Assembly: GCA_933228675.1 (NCBI GenBank)
Contig: OW121740.1
Span: forward strand, 33,676,292-33,740,291
Origin: Stomorhina lunata
Taxonomy: Eukaryota; Arthropoda; Insecta; Diptera; Rhiniidae
Length of the DNA: 64,000 nt
Direction of reading: 5' to 3'
Below the pieces are notes generated by a model, which was not told the origin of the DNA, searched no databases, and was given only the letters and a program-made list of their open reading frames with translations. The stretch's first letter is position 1. The number at the start of each line of letters is the position of its first letter. Position numbers and translations under genes: made by a program. Positions 50,862 through 63,373 of the stretch are shown here, piece by piece.

Positions 50862-52112
50862 GTCATAGTCTAGTCATAGTCTAGTCATAGTCTAGTCATA
50901 GTCTAGTCATAGTCTAGTCATAGTCTAGTCATAGTCTAGTCATAGTCTAGTCATAGTCTAGTCATAGTCTAGTCATAGTCTAGTCATAGTCTAGTCATAG
51001 TCTAGTCATAGTCTAGTCATAGTCTAGTCATAGTCTAGTCATAGTCTAGTCATAGTCTAGTCATAGTCTAGTCATAGTCTAGTCATAGTCTAGTCATAGT
51101 CTAGTCATAGTCTAGTCATAGTCTAGTCATAGTCTAGTCATAGTCTAGTCATAGTCTAGTCATAGTCTAGTCATAGTCTAGTCATAGTCTAGTCATAGTC
51201 TAGTCATAGTCTAGTCATAGTCTAGTCATAGTCTAGTCATAGTCTAGTCATAGTCTAGTCATAGTCTAGTCATAGTCTAGTCATAGTCTAGTCATAGTCT
51301 AGTCATAGTCTAGTCATAGTCTAGTCATAGTCTAGTCATAGTCTAGTCATAGTCTAGTCATAGTCTAGTCATAGTCTAGTCATAGTCTAGTCATAGTCTA
51401 GTCATAGTCTAGTCATAGTCTAGTCATAGTCTAGTCATAGTCTAGTCATAGTCTAGTCATAGTGTAGTCATAGTGTAGTCATAGTCTAGTCATAGTCTAG
51501 TCATAGTCTAGTCATAGTCTAGTCATAGTCTAGTCATAATCTAGTCATAGTCTAGTCATAGTCTAGTCATAGTCTAGTCATAGTCTAGTCATAGTCTAGT
51601 CATAGTCTAGTCATAGTCTAGTCATAGTCTAGTCATAGTCTAGTCATAGTCTAGTCATAGTCTAGTCATAGTCTAGTCATAGTCTAGTCATAGTCTAGTC
51701 ATAGTCTAGTCATAGTCTAGTCATAGTCTAGTCATAGTCTAGTCATAGTCTAGTCATAGTCTAGTCATAGTCTAGTCATAGTCTAGTCATAGTCTAGTCA
51801 TAGTCTAGTCATAGTCTAGTCATAGTCTAGTCATAGTCTAGTCATAGTCTAGTCATAGTCTAGTCATAGTCTAGTCATAGTCTAGTCATAGTCTAGTCAT
51901 AGTCTAGTCATAGTCTAGTCATAGTCTAGTCATAGTCTAGTCATAGTCTAGTCATAGTCTAGTCATAGTCTAGTCATAGTCTAGTCATAGTCTAGTCATA
52001 GTCTAGTCATAGTCTAGTCATAGTCTAGTCATAGTCTAGTCATAGTCTAGTCATAGTCTAGTCTAGTCATAGTCTAGTCATAGTCTAGTCATAGTCTAGT
52101 CATAGTCTAGTT
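50862..52112. repeat. 11-bp satellite TAGTCTAGTCA, about 113 units
   Basis: Almost perfect tandem array of an 11-mer that is itself a 5+6 duplication (TAGTC + TAGTCA). Rare variants: two adjacent TAGTG units near 51460-51480, one 'ataatc' near 51537, and a phase slip near 52060 where a unit lacks its CATAG part. The neighbouring 'gacaaagtctagtc' may be the seed. Confidence 0.98.
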
Positions 52113-53284
52113 TAGAACATTTACAATTATGCTTCCTATTATCCCACTGGGCAACAAAATAATTTTAGAGAAAAGAAATAGAAATCCTAAAAAATGTTGG
52201 TAGATTAAGTGGACTGTAATATATTTGCAAAGGCTTGCAAAATATTACTCCATTGTAGTGAATTGTATGCGATATAAGAAACGCAGCATTTTTATTCCAG
52301 AAACAATTTAAAAGGAACGCACTGAAATAAAAATGCTACGCGTTAAAACGTCAAGCTGAATCAGCGCATAAGCGTGTCAGTGTCAGTGCACAGGCCAAGT
52401 GTGAGTATGTGTGTTCATGTTAAAGTACAAAAGCATTTGCGGAGAAGTTTGTATGCGGTTGGTGTCCATAAGAGCTGATTTATCCAATAAATAGTGTTGA
52501 GTTGTATAAGAATTTATTCTGCAAAAGTAGTGTGGAAAACGGAACATACATATAAGTTAAAGACTGAATATATTGTGGAATATATTGTTGAGTGTTACTA
52601 TGACATTCTTGTTCCTTTTCCTGTTTCTGTATGTGTAGGTAGTGGCGATGAAGTGCCTGTGTTTGTACCTTGAATTGAGTGGTACAATAGCATATGACAC
52701 TTGGTCAGCAAAGTATTGAAGTAATGTTCTTGTTTGCTCTTTTATTATTTATCTTGTTGTCGTTGTGCTTCCCCCCTCTCAAACATTTTACTTTTGTTTT
52801 GCAATCTTCCACAGGAAGAACTTATTGTCCATGATATTTCAGTGCTGTCAGTAAGTGAGCATGTATGTGGTTTTGGCATCGTTATATGTTGATGTTGTTG
52901 CATACCAAATGTAAAAAGAAGAATTTTTACTGCAAAGAAGAAAAATTGCAGCATATGTATTCAAAATATTTTTCTGAAATAATCATTCATATTGGTATTT
53001 ATTTATCTTGTAATTTCTGAAGCATCACGTTGTTTTTACTGTAGAATGGGAAAACTTCTTTTAAGTATTTCTAATAATTCAAAAGCAAAAGGAGTAATTT
53101 TAAAATGGAATTTTAATGAAAAATAACACTAAGCAACTAGAAAAATTCCAAGAGGGTTATGACAATATTAATTTTTAATTACAAATGCAATTCTTATGTT
53201 TTTAATATAATTCAAATAATTGAGATAGATACTTGCCAAATTGTGATGCTCTGGCTCTTTTCTTTAGGATCTACCTTGTTTTCA
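52113..53284. other. Spacer of more balanced composition, nothing recognised
   Basis: 52300-52950 is less AT-rich than most of the window, but the only frame above 60 residues (52745-52954, -) shows no domain. No gene is called. Confidence 0.4.
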
Positions 53285-53400
53285 ACAGACGAATGGACGG
53301 ACAAGCAACAGACAGACAGTTATTGCTAAATCGTCTTAGTATTATAAATGGAATGACAATCTCAATATTCCACTTATTCTTTTTGATGGTGGGTATTTAA
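53285..53400 (+). repeat. Family 1 end fragment, copy 12
   Basis: Decayed core end: short GACA motif (53303-53320), 'ttgctaaatcgtcttag', 'aatggaatgacaatctcaat', then 'ctttttgatggtgggtat'. Confidence 0.7.
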
Positions 53401-54931
53401 ATGTACTATTCTTTAATACTATCGAAACCATTGGATATAAGAAAAAATGTTATTTCTAAATCCGACAATAGCGACGTACAGGTCTGTGGGACCGGTCGCG
53501 TTAAAAAATTCATTTAACTTTATTATTTTTTATTGTTTCGATCCCTGTACTTTTTGGGAAAAATCGGATCCATGCAAGACACATTCTCAAAAGTCTTTTA
53601 AATACCCAGAAGAACACAAAAATGTCCGTCTGTCTGTTGTAGGCACGATACGCAGTGCTACCATCAGTGGACAAAAACAAAAAATTTATTGCCGCAAATT
53701 TGACTAAAGGTAATTGATTTCGATAGATAGCAATACTACTCAAAATTTTAATTTTGTTCTTTTTGTTGCCGCCAGGTGGCGTCAAATTTGAGCAAATAGT
53801 AAATAGGCTTTACAAAAAATATCGCCAAAAATCCACTTTTTTAAGATCTCAAAGACTTGATCTTTTTTTTTTGTTACATGAGCGTTTTTGTAAAAATATA
53901 AAAATTTAGATTTCAAATTCAATTTTAATTGAGTAATGTTTTTTGTTTTCTTTTAATAATTTTGTTTGTTTTTTTTATAAATTTGTCAAATTTTAATGGA
54001 AATTTAAAAAAATACATCAAGTATCATATATTTTTTTCTTCGATTTTTTTTTATCATATTTAATAGATACAAAAAAAAAAACTCAACCACTTCCGTCCAT
54101 CTTTACAAGATATATGAATTTAAAAAAGTGTCTAAAATCATAAAGTTTGAATGATTATAAATAACGTGTAACTCATTTGATATCAAAACAGCCTTGATGA
54201 TAGTTTTAGCTGCAATAACACAGCACAACAAAATAAAAAAAATTTCATGTGCTCTTAAAACCACTATACAATTTTGATGTATCATGACTACCTTTGTACA
54301 AAAATGGTAAAATTTTTAAATTCTATGGCAAGATTTTTTTAAAAAATTCTTTTTTTAATTGCAATTTTTTTTAGACGTTTCTTCAAATAATTAATGATTA
54401 CTCAAAAACTACTAATCCGATATTATTAAAATAAAATCAGAAAAATTAAAATTTACATAGCCTTTAATTCGTCTATATATCGCGTTTCAATCGGATCAAT
54501 AGTATCGGAGTTATAATCAAAAACTTAAGAAAAAAATATATTTTTTACGTAAAAATGGCAAAAATTTTCGTCTCAAAAAAATCATGAAAAATCGAAAACG
54601 GCAAAAAACTTCCAGATTTATTATTTTATCGCATAGCGACATATAATAGGAAAATAATGAGATATCGACCATAAAAATCGATTGATTTTTTTCGAATTTA
54701 TTCACAATTTAGTGAATTCGCTCATTTTCACAAAATTTTAGTTTTTTGCTTGATATACGCATTATAGCGGGTTTTCCAACGTAAGAAAAAAATAAATTTC
54801 AAGGGGTTCATGTCGGATTATTTTGAGAATTATAATTAATACATAGTAGGATAAAAAATGTATTTAATAAAATTATTATATTAATGGGTATCGAATCATT
54901 ATAGGACAAAAGACGTGTTTAGATATCAATT
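53401..54931. other. AT-rich spacer, nothing recognised
   Basis: Frames of 86 and 91 residues on opposite strands (53447-53785) overlap and neither shows a domain. The rest is homopolymer-rich. Confidence 0.4.
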
Positions 54932-55701
54932 TTTTATACCCACCATCAAAAAGAGTGGGGGGTATATTCAGATTGTCATTCCGCTTGTAATTTCCTTAAT
55001 ATTGGCTCAAAAACCAAAAGTATATTCTGAATCCTTATGAAATTCTAAGACGATTGAATTCTAAGACGATTGAAATCGGGCAAAATCGGTTTACATTTGA
55101 CCATATATAACCTCGTCTAGGCTAATCGCTTATCGAAATCGGTTGATATTTAACCATAGCTCCCATACAAAAAACTTACGGAAACAGCCTAAATTAGACC
55201 TGAAATACACTTAAATGCCAATAAATGATAAACTGTAATAGCTTTGGTCACTAAATTTAGAGCAAGAAAGTCTTATGTGAATACCAGTGTGCAAAAGTTT
55301 GTCACAATCGGTCACCATTTGACCATAGCTCCCATATAAAAAACATACGGAAACACAAAAATACAAAAGATATGTCCGTCTGTCCGTCAGATAAAAGCGC
55401 GATAGCGCCTTAACGAAAAGGGCTATAGCAACAAAATCTTACAAAAGGAAGTCTTATGTGAATGTCAGTCAGTGTGCAAAATTTTGTTACAATCGGTTAC
55501 TATTTGACCATAGCTCCCATATAAAAAACTTACGGAAACACAAAAATACAAAAAGAAAAGGGGGTTTATGTCCGTCAGATAAAAGCGCGATAGCGCCTTA
55601 ACGAAAAGAACTATAGCAACAAAATTTTACAAAAAAAGTCTTATTTGAATGCCAGTCAGTGTGCAAAAGTTTGCGACAATCGGTCACCATTAGACCATGT
55701 T

Positions 55702-55916
55702 GAGGAGCTTAGTACAACATACCGTGACCTATCCAACAGAATAAAAAGGTCTGCAAGGAGGGACAAGAGAATGCTGGTAGATGAACAAGCGACCCAAGCT
55801 GAGTCAGCTGCAAGTAAAGGCAACATGAGGACCTTATACAATATACCAATGGCGTTGTGTGGCAAACCTACCTACACCAATAGTCCCATTCTAAGTAGTA
55901 GCGGTACACTTCTCTA
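55702..55916 (+). pseudogene. LINE ORF2 linker region, copy 1
   Basis: Open frame segment VEELSTTYRDLSNRIKRSAR, then 'LYNIPMALCGKPTYTNSPIL', ending in a stop after GTLL. In copy 2 this continues as GTLASTPDEQLLRRTEHFQS, so copy 1 has a small frame change at about 55912. The region links the endonuclease and RT domains in such ORFs. Confidence 0.75.
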
Positions 55917-56001
55917 AATCCCGGATGAACAACTAATACGATGAAGGGAACACTTTCAGTCAACATTAAACAATCCCATTGGATTAGAAGCACTGACGGA
56001 A

Positions 56002-56914
56002 GTGCAAAATGAAACCAACCATGACTGTTTATTCAATGGAATTTCAGACAGTCCACCAACAATACAAGAAGTGAAGAATGCAATTAAAAGCCTTAAGCGC
56101 AACAAGGAACCGGGGAATGACAATATCTCAGCGGAGATGCTTTTATGCGACGTTGAACTATCGGCGAGATTGTGGCACCTATTTGTGCTTAAAATATGGG
56201 AAGAAGAAGTTCTGCCAACCTCCTGGAATGAAGGTATACTAGTCAAAATACCAAAAAAGGGTGACTCCAAAGACTGCAATAACTACAGGGGAATAACACT
56301 TCTTCCAACACCGAGCAAAATACGAAGTCGAGTGATTTTGAATAGAACGTCTGACGCAGTTTCTAAAACTCTACGCGAAAATCAGTTTGGATTCCGAGAG
56401 AATAGATCTTGTGATGATCTTATCGACACAGTAAGAATAGTACTGGAGCAATGTAATGAATTCCGCACACCCATTTACCTAGCGTTTATCGACTTTATGA
56501 AGGCCTTCGACAGTGTCAACAGGAGCTATCTATGGAGAATTTTAGAAAACCGTAACATGCCAACGAAAATTCTGAACTTAATTCGGGCAATGTACGTGGA
56601 CTTTGAATGTCGGATTCTACATAAAGGTATATTGTCTAATCCGTTAGAAGTTACTACTGGAGTATGACAAGGATGTATCTTATCACCCATACTTTTTATC
56701 CTTGTCATCGACAATATAATGCGCACGGCACTGAATGGTAGACGTGGTATCCAATGGACACCCTTTAAATAACTTGAGGACTAGGAATACGCCGATGACG
56801 TATGCCTTCTAAGCCAAAGCCTAGGTAACCTTCAAGAAAACACTAACGCTATTACTATTGAATCTCGGGCAGCTGGGCTGGAAATCAATATCTCCAAGAC
56901 AAAGATTATGCCTG
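56002..56914 (+). pseudogene. LINE reverse transcriptase domain, copy 1
   Basis: Contains the RT blocks in order: 'EEEVLPTSWNEGILVKIPKK' and CNNYRGITLLP, QFGFRENRSC, 'FIDFMKAFD' with the first catalytic Asp (codon at 56491), QGCILSPILF, and 'YADD' (56788-56799). Stops: TGA at 56665 in place of Arg (seen in the 37.8-kb fragment), TAA at 56770 and TAG at 56782. A frameshift follows near 56915 relative to copy 2. All catalytic residues remain but the gene is dead. Confidence 0.9.
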
Positions 56915-56948
56915 GAGCTATGGCGCAAACCCGTCGCCACACATCATT

Positions 56949-57575
56949 GTGGATAACGAGGTTATTGGATGTGTAGGGTCCTTTAATTATCTTGGTAGTT
57001 TGGTATCTACAAAAGGTGGCGCCGACGAGGATATTGAATCGCGTATTAATAAGGCAAAATCACCATTCGACATTCTCCGAGCTATTTGGAAATCTCGGCA
57101 AATATCAACAAACACTAAGTTACGAATATATAACTCGAATGTCAAGTCCATCTTGTATTACGGCTGCGAAACTTGGAAACGCACAAATGCCATCGATAAG
57201 TGCCCACAAACCATTGCAAACAAATGCTTGCGGCAAATCCTTAATATATGGTGGCCAAATCGCATAAGAAATGAAGATCTACTAAACGCTACAAATCAAA
57301 TCCCTTCTTCTGTAGAGGTATGTCAACGGAAATGGCGGTGGATAGGCCACACACTACGAAGGATAAATACCAACATTGCTCGACAAGCGCTTCGTTGGAA
57401 TCCACAAGGAAGCGGCCGTCGTGTCGTTGCACCTGCTAGATCGTGGAGAAGGTCAATTGATGCGGAGTTACAAGCAGCAAACTATTCATGGAATGATGTA
57501 TGCCTAACATCTCGCAATAGAGTTCGATATAAAATGATGGTTGAGGCCCTATGCTCCAATGGGAGTCAAGGATAA
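56949..57575 (+). pseudogene. LINE C-terminal domain, copy 1
   Basis: 208 open residues to the natural stop. It starts near 'FNYLGSLVSTKGGADEDIES', then YNSNVKSILYYGCETWK, RKWRWIGHTLR and 'ARQALRWNPQGSGRR', to 'VEALCSNGSQG'. This is the conserved tail found after RT in many arthropod RTE-like ORF2 proteins; its function is poorly known. It is in a different frame from the RT block. Confidence 0.85.
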
Positions 57576-57722
57576 CAGAAGAAAATACACGGTTATGAGA
57601 GCGAATTTTGTTCAAAGTAAATACTAGAGAAAGCACTTAGATACTTTTAGTCCAAAGATGTTACCAACAATACCAACTCGGATAACAATATTTATACGCT
57701 TCACCACCATAGCACGGTGGTA

Positions 57723-58987
57723 AAATACGGCCAAAAATCAATAACTTGTTTATTTCTTCATATTTTTGACTGAAATTTACTAAGCTGACATATTATGGTC
57801 CTTTCTTTATATTGTATAAATTATATGGTAAAATTAAAAGTGGTTGGCTAAATAAAAGGAGACATATAAGATACATTAATAAAATGTGTTTAATAATTTT
57901 GAAAAATATTCAATAATTTTCATTTATGTACAGGCCTTTTGTCAACCTTATCATATATAATTTGTAAAATTTGGATCAGTAGTTTGAGAGATATATGTAA
58001 ATATTTGAAAAAATGTGTGCATTAGTCAAGATTTATTATTATATCAAAAAACATAAAAAATGCTCAATATTTCAATAAAATGTTGAAAATTCATGAAAAA
58101 CTGTTCAAGACTGGGATTTTCATGTTCTTTCTGCATTTTTTATTTGTTCATTGTAATGTGGCCACCACCTGTGTATTGTTTACAGAATTTTCTTAAAAAC
58201 AAAATATAGTTCCATTTTTCTCAATATTATTGTAAAAATTAAACTCAAGAACGTTTTGGCTAACAAAGTGGGCTGAAACATTCAACGCCACGCCTAAATT
58301 TTAATTATACAGGTCATTTATACTTATTTGAACTCATTATATAATTTGTTATCCTAAGTTAATTTTTTGGTGGTATTTAACTAAAGTAAATTTTAATCTT
58401 ATCATTTAATAAATACTGCTTTAGATTATTTTGAAATATTTTATGGACCTTTTTCTTACAAAATTGCACCCTGGTGTAATTAAAAATGTTTAAATATGTA
58501 AAAAGATAAAGTTAGTAAAATGGTTCTGGTAAATAGCCCGGCAAGAGAATGCGGCTGAAATTCGAAATATATACTACTAGTACTTAACAGTAGAAGATCC
58601 AATTTATGTGTAACCTCTTTTAGCTCCTTTTTCTTAGATATGGCCTTTCAAAATTTTGATTTTTAATATTTTCACTAGTTATTTAACTATCTCAAAACCA
58701 CAGAAATTTCTAAAAACTGCACAAAATGATTCACTAATAACAATATTTAAAAAGTGTATAAAAATTTAGAACAAAAACTTTAGTGGAAAAATTATATCTG
58801 CTTTTATTCAAAAGTATATAAAAATCAATTTTTTTAATTTTAAAATTGTAGGCAAAAAAGTATTGACTTTGAGCTAGTATAAAAAATGAATCAGTTATCG
58901 ATAGTCAAAGATAAAGTTAAATTGGACTTTAGAGTGTTGGCTATAAACTGCCATCAAAATTTAATCAAAGTTATAAAATTAAGAAAA
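57723..58987. other. AT-rich spacer, nothing recognised
   Basis: Just before it, 'cttcaccaccatagcacggtgg' (about 57699-57722) is a scrap of the family 2 core. The remainder shows no feature. Confidence 0.45.
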
Positions 58988-59726
58988 ATCATTTTTGACC
59001 GCTTTTTACCATAAGTTTGTGCTGATGTATATAACGCATAGAAATATATGTCTCGACTCACTTTCTGAGTCGATTTAGCGATGTCCGTCTGTCCGTCCGT
59101 CTGGCTGGTTGGCTGGACCCCCATGTAAACCTTGTAATCAAACTACAGGTCGCAATTCTAAAGATAATTTGATGAAATTAAGCACAAATCATTTTTTTGA
59201 TAATTATTAATTTATGGTACCTGATTATCATTTATGGTACCTGTCATAGGTCCCACTTCCCGGAATTAATATATTGGACACAAATATAAATATTTTTTCA
59301 TGAAATTTAAAAAAAATATTCCTTATATAAACTTAAATCACTTTACCGAGTTTCGTTGAAATCGGTCCACATTTGGCCATAGCTCCCATACAAACTCTTC
59401 TGTCAAAACGCACTAAATGAGACGAAAACCAACAAAAAAGCTCATAAATCTGAAGATAAAGAGATTTTTGAGTTTATTTTCCGCGTGCGTAATTTTTGTA
59501 TAAACTGTAATAAATTTCAATATAATCGGTTCACATTTGACCCTAGCCCCCATATAAGTCAAAATGACAAAAACAGCTTAAATATATAAGTTTTGAGAAA
59601 ATGTTTGTATGATGGCAAAATTTAGCAAATATTTGCCTTTATACAAGAAAAAGAACACCTTTTACCATAGTGGTGAAGGGTATCGTATGGTCGGGCTTGG
59701 CCAACTGTAGCACTTTCTTACTTGTT
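58988..59726 (+). repeat. Family 2 dispersed element, copy e
   Basis: Begins within the element at 'ccataagtttgtgctgatgt', then 'ctttctgagtcgatttagcg' and the CTGG tract (59100-59117). It ends 'agcactttcttacttgtttt' near 59726. The core end is lost. It inserts beside family 1 sequence (next feature), like copy a. Confidence 0.75.
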
Positions 59727-59728
59727 TT

Positions 59729-59859
59729 AAATTTAGTCCACATTTTGAATTAACTGAACACTCGTAGATATATGAGATATATTTTTAAATTTAATTTAAC
59801 ACAACTTGATGGCGGGTATAAAAGATTCGGCACAGCCAAATATAACATTCTTACTTGTT
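59729..59859 (-). repeat. Family 1 end fragment, copy 14
   Basis: From 'aaatttagtccacattttga' to hairpin ATTCGGCACAGCCAAAT (one arm mutated) and 'taacattcttacttgtta'. Confidence 0.75.
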
Positions 59860-61435
59860 ATTATTTGGGAAGGGTAGTTACGAAAAATACTTGGAAATAA
59901 AGTTACTTTTTTATTAAGTTTGATGTTTCTAACAGTTCTAGTTTAGCAAATATTCTATGATATATATTCAATTCTATTCTAGCTTCTTTAATGGAACCAT
60001 TGTCGGAAAGGGCTTAACATAACAATTCTATTTAATTACTAACTTGTTAAAATTTTGTTAAAGCAAATTGAAGTGCATTTTAACTATATATGTATATAAC
60101 CTATTGAATACTACCCACACAGTCCAAGTGGCCATTTATGAAATTTGATCAAAAAAAAATTTAAACAAAATAGATAATATCTATTTACAAAAACAAACAA
60201 ACAAAATGTCTTTTACATTTTGAAACAGCTGGTGTATATGATACATTTTAATACTAGAAAATACGAAAGTACAAACAAATTTCTCAGTATAAAGTTTGTT
60301 TAATATTTGTTTTAGTTCTTCTAGTTGTTGTCATTTCCACCATCAACATTTACGATATGATACGATACGCAACAACATCCAACAACGAAATGTATTTAGC
60401 ATAAAATTTTATGATAATGATATTTTTACCCAAAAATAAAAAAAAACTTGATACTGGCAGCAATAGAATTATAACGACAAAGAGGACATCAACTTTGTTG
60501 TTGACTTCCGCATTCCCTCTGAAATAAGAGCAGAACAAAAAAATTAGTGTCTGTCGCTGTAAAAGGCAAACAAGCCAGTATCGACATGACAGTGTCTGTA
60601 TTCAAAATTTCTATTAAGTAATGGAACGTTGTTTCTTTTTCCGTGCAGCTAAAACAAATATGTAGGTCCTGCTTTGTGGCATCAATGACATGAATAATGA
60701 AGAAAAAAGAAAAATAAAAATTATGAAAAAACAACAAGATTTGATGGTGAATCATCAGGCAACTACCGCCATGGAATGGCGCGCCATTGGTTGTGGTGTA
60801 GGTTGGTCTTTCTATGAACATATCGTTTGAAGAAGGTCATAGACAAGACAACTGTAGTTGAGTTGGGTGCAAAATTTTAATTAATATTTGTTAAGTTGAA
60901 CAATTAATTTAAGTTTGAAAACGTGGAAAGTAATTCTATGTTTTAGAAATTTAATTACACAGATTGAAGCAGGTATTTAACATGAGTAAACTCAATTTAT
61001 GTTTGTATTTGATTTGATAGAGATATTTTTAGAAAAAATATCTGGAATAATCGTTTAGTCTTATAACGGCAGATTGTCGCAAATAATTTTTTTCTATACC
61101 ATTTAGACTAATGGCCCTCTAGACCATTGATTACCTCTCTAAGTGGACTACCAATGGTTGTGGATATGATATGACGATGGACAAAGTAAGTCCTAAAGCC
61201 CAAAATATTTCCATAAGAGACCGAAATATTAAATACACTGTAAGGACACACATCTATTGGAAATCAATGACAGAAACCTGTCAATTTGACTTTGTTGTAT
61301 TTGTTGGCACCACTTTACTTTTTTAACTTTACTTTTATGTGAAGACTAAAATACTATCCCGGTACCTTGGTCCACATACTTGAAACCTCTTGAGAACTCC
61401 TGCTTACTTCATTACTTACTAAAATTCTTCTTATT
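59860..61435. other. Spacer, nothing recognised
   Basis: AT-rich with a more balanced part near 60740-60850. The 110-residue minus frame (60489-60821) and the 62-residue frame beside it have no recognisable domain; no gene is called. Confidence 0.4.
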
Positions 61436-61469
61436 CTGTTATCCTTGACTGCTCCAACCATTCTTTTAT

Positions 61470-61881
61470 ATCGAACTCCATTGCGAGATGTTAGGCATAC
61501 ATCATTCCATGAGTAGTTTGCTGCTTGTAACTCCGCGTCAATTGACCTTCTCCACGTTGTAGCAGGTGCACCAACACGACGGCCGCTTTCATGTGGATTC
61601 CAACGAAGCGATTGTCGAGCAATGTTGGTATTTGGCCTTCAAAGTGTGTGGCCTATCCATCGCCATTTCCGTTGACATACCTCTATAGAAGAAGGAATTT
61701 GGTTTGTAGCGTTTAGTAGATCTTCATTTCTTATGCGATTTGGCCACCATATATTAAGGATTTGCCGCAAGAATTTGTTTGCAAAGGTTTGTAGCCGCTT
61801 ATCGATTGCATTTGTGCGTTTCCAAGTTTCGCAGCCGTAATACAAGATGGACTTGACATTCGAGTTATATATTCGTAACAT
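61470..61881 (-). pseudogene. LINE C-terminal domain, copy 2
   Basis: Matches copy 1 from 'LRIYNSNVKSILYYGCETWK' to RKWRWIGHTL (open 61881-61639). It continues after a stop with recognisable but broken codons to about 61450. Confidence 0.8.
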
Positions 61882-62640
61882 AGTTGTTGTTGATATTTTC
61901 CGAGATTTCCATATAGTTCGTAGAATTTTACCTTATTAATACGCGATTCAATATCCTCGTCGGCGCCACCTTTTGTAGATACAAAAATACCAAAATAATT
62001 AAAGGTACTTACACATCCATCGTTATCAACATTGATGTGTTGCGACGGGTTTGCGCCATAGCCTCCAGACATAATCTTTGTCTTGGAGATATTGATTTCC
62101 AGCCCAGCTGCCCGAGATTCAACAGTAATAGCGCTAGTGTTTTCTTGGAGGTGAGCTGGTCTTTGGCTTAGGAGACATACGTCATCGACGTATTCCAAGT
62201 CCTCGAGTTGCTTAAATGATGTCCATTGGATACCACGTCTATCATTCAGTGCCGTGCGCATTATATTGTCGATGATAAGGATAAAAAGTATTGGTGATAC
62301 ATTCTTGTCTTACTCAAGTAGTAACTTCGAACGGATTAGACAATTTACCTTTATGTAGAACCCGGCATTTAAAGTCCACGTATATTGCCCGAATTAAGGT
62401 CAGAATTTTCGTTGGCATGTTACGGTTTTCTAAAATTCTCCATAGATAGCACCTGTTGACACTGTCGAAGCCCTTCATAAAGTCGATAAACGCTAGATAA
62501 ATGGGGTTGCGGAATTCATTACATTGCTCCAGTACTATTCTTACTGTGTTGATTAGATCAACACAAGATCTATTCTGTCGGAACCCAAACTGATTTTCGC
62601 GTAGTGTTTCAAAAACTGCGTCAGACATTCTATTGAACAT
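61731..62640 (-). pseudogene. LINE reverse transcriptase domain, copy 2
   Basis: Two frames: 62640-62314 holds QFGFRQNRSC, 'FIDFMKGFDSVN' and 'LSNPFEVTT'. After a frame change near 62315, 62261-61731 holds 'LEYVDDVCLLSQ' (YVDD where copy 1 has YADD), ISKTKIMSGGYG and 'FVSTKGGADEDIES'. The second frame leaves the true frame beyond about 61940. Confidence 0.85.
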
Positions 62641-62744
62641 TACTTGACAAAGTATTTTGCTCGGTATTGGAAGAAGTGTTATTCCCTTGTAGTTATTGCA
62701 GTCTTTGGGGTCACCTGTTTTTGGTACTTTGACTAGTATACCTT

Positions 62745-63370
62745 CATTCCAGGAGGTTGGTAGAGCTTCTTCTTCCCATATTATATGCTTCTAATCCAAT
62801 GGGATTGTTTAATGTTGACTGGAAGTGTTCCGTCCTTCGTAATAATTGTTCATCCGGGGTTGAGGCAAGTGTACCGCTACTACTCAGAATGGGACTGTTG
62901 GTGTAGGTAGGTTTGCCACACAACGCCATTGGTATATTGTATAAGGTCCCCATGTCGCCTTCATTTGCAGCTGACTCAGCTTGGCTTGCTTATTCATCTA
63001 CCCACATTCTCTTGTCCTTCCTTGCAAACCTTTTTATTCTGTTGGATAGGTCACGAAATATTGTATTAAGCTCCTCAACAGTCATACTTTCCTTTTATGG
63101 TCTTTAAAACCTAACGTTTGTTGACCAACCTCATTGTATGTCTGAGTGATACACCTTCCGATTACGTTAATATTTGGGCAGTTGTTGTTCAAAATATCTG
63201 GAAGCCGATTTCTTATGGATATTATAAAGGCAGCTCCATGTCGCTCTGATTCCAGTTTCCCAGCATCAATTTTCCGATCGACTTTTGCCATTTCTGACCT
63301 CAGAGCCGCTATTTTCTGTCGAACTTTAGATATGACTAAGTGGTGGTCGCTGTTTATATCTGCTCTGCTC
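62745..63370 (-). pseudogene. LINE endonuclease end and linker, copy 2
   Basis: Reads RADINSDHHLVISKVRQKIA (from about 63367): the SDHHLV motif is the final catalytic block of APE-type LINE endonucleases. It continues 'KVDRKIDAGKLESERHGAAF' and, after a stop near 63082, the linker matching copy 1 and MGTLYNIPMALCGKPTYTNS. Further stops are present. It shows the family encodes an APE endonuclease upstream of RT. Confidence 0.8.
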
Positions 63371-63373
63371 TAA

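Larger units (their letters stand above)
55694..57581 (+). mobile_element. LINE (non-LTR retrotransposon), copy 1, 5'-truncated
   Basis: Carries the linker after the endonuclease, the reverse transcriptase and the C-terminal domain. The endonuclease is absent. It shares sequence with copy 2 (61436-63370) up to 'aaggataacagaa', so the family's 3' untranslated part is extremely short. Sequence features (short 3' end, RT and C-terminal domain type) are like RTE-related elements, but the clade is not resolved by eye. No clear target duplication is seen. Confidence 0.85.
54932..57700 (-). repeat. Family 1 dispersed element, copy 13, split by a LINE
   Basis: Core 'acccaccatcaaaaagagtg' at 54938. 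The 'acttacggaaacacaaaaat' block occurs three times in order, and the sequence stops at about 55694. After the LINE it resumes at about 57588 ('cggttatgagagcgaatttt') and fades near 57690. The part of family 1 between these points is missing, so insertion was accompanied or preceded by deletion. Confidence 0.7.
61436..63370 (-). mobile_element. LINE, copy 2, 5'-truncated with an internal deletion
   Basis: Same family as copy 1, opposite orientation. It extends further 5' and includes the end of the endonuclease. It shares the 3' limit 'aaggataacagaa' with copy 1. About 200 bp of the region before RT block 1 is deleted: after NNPIGLEA (about 62795) the sequence jumps to the equivalent of IWEEE in copy 1. 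The deletion edges share a short 'atatggg' neighbourhood. Confidence 0.85.

Noticed and set aside
60489..60821. 110-residue minus-strand frame
   Set aside because: No recognisable domain, no splice or repeat context, and composition consistent with chance.
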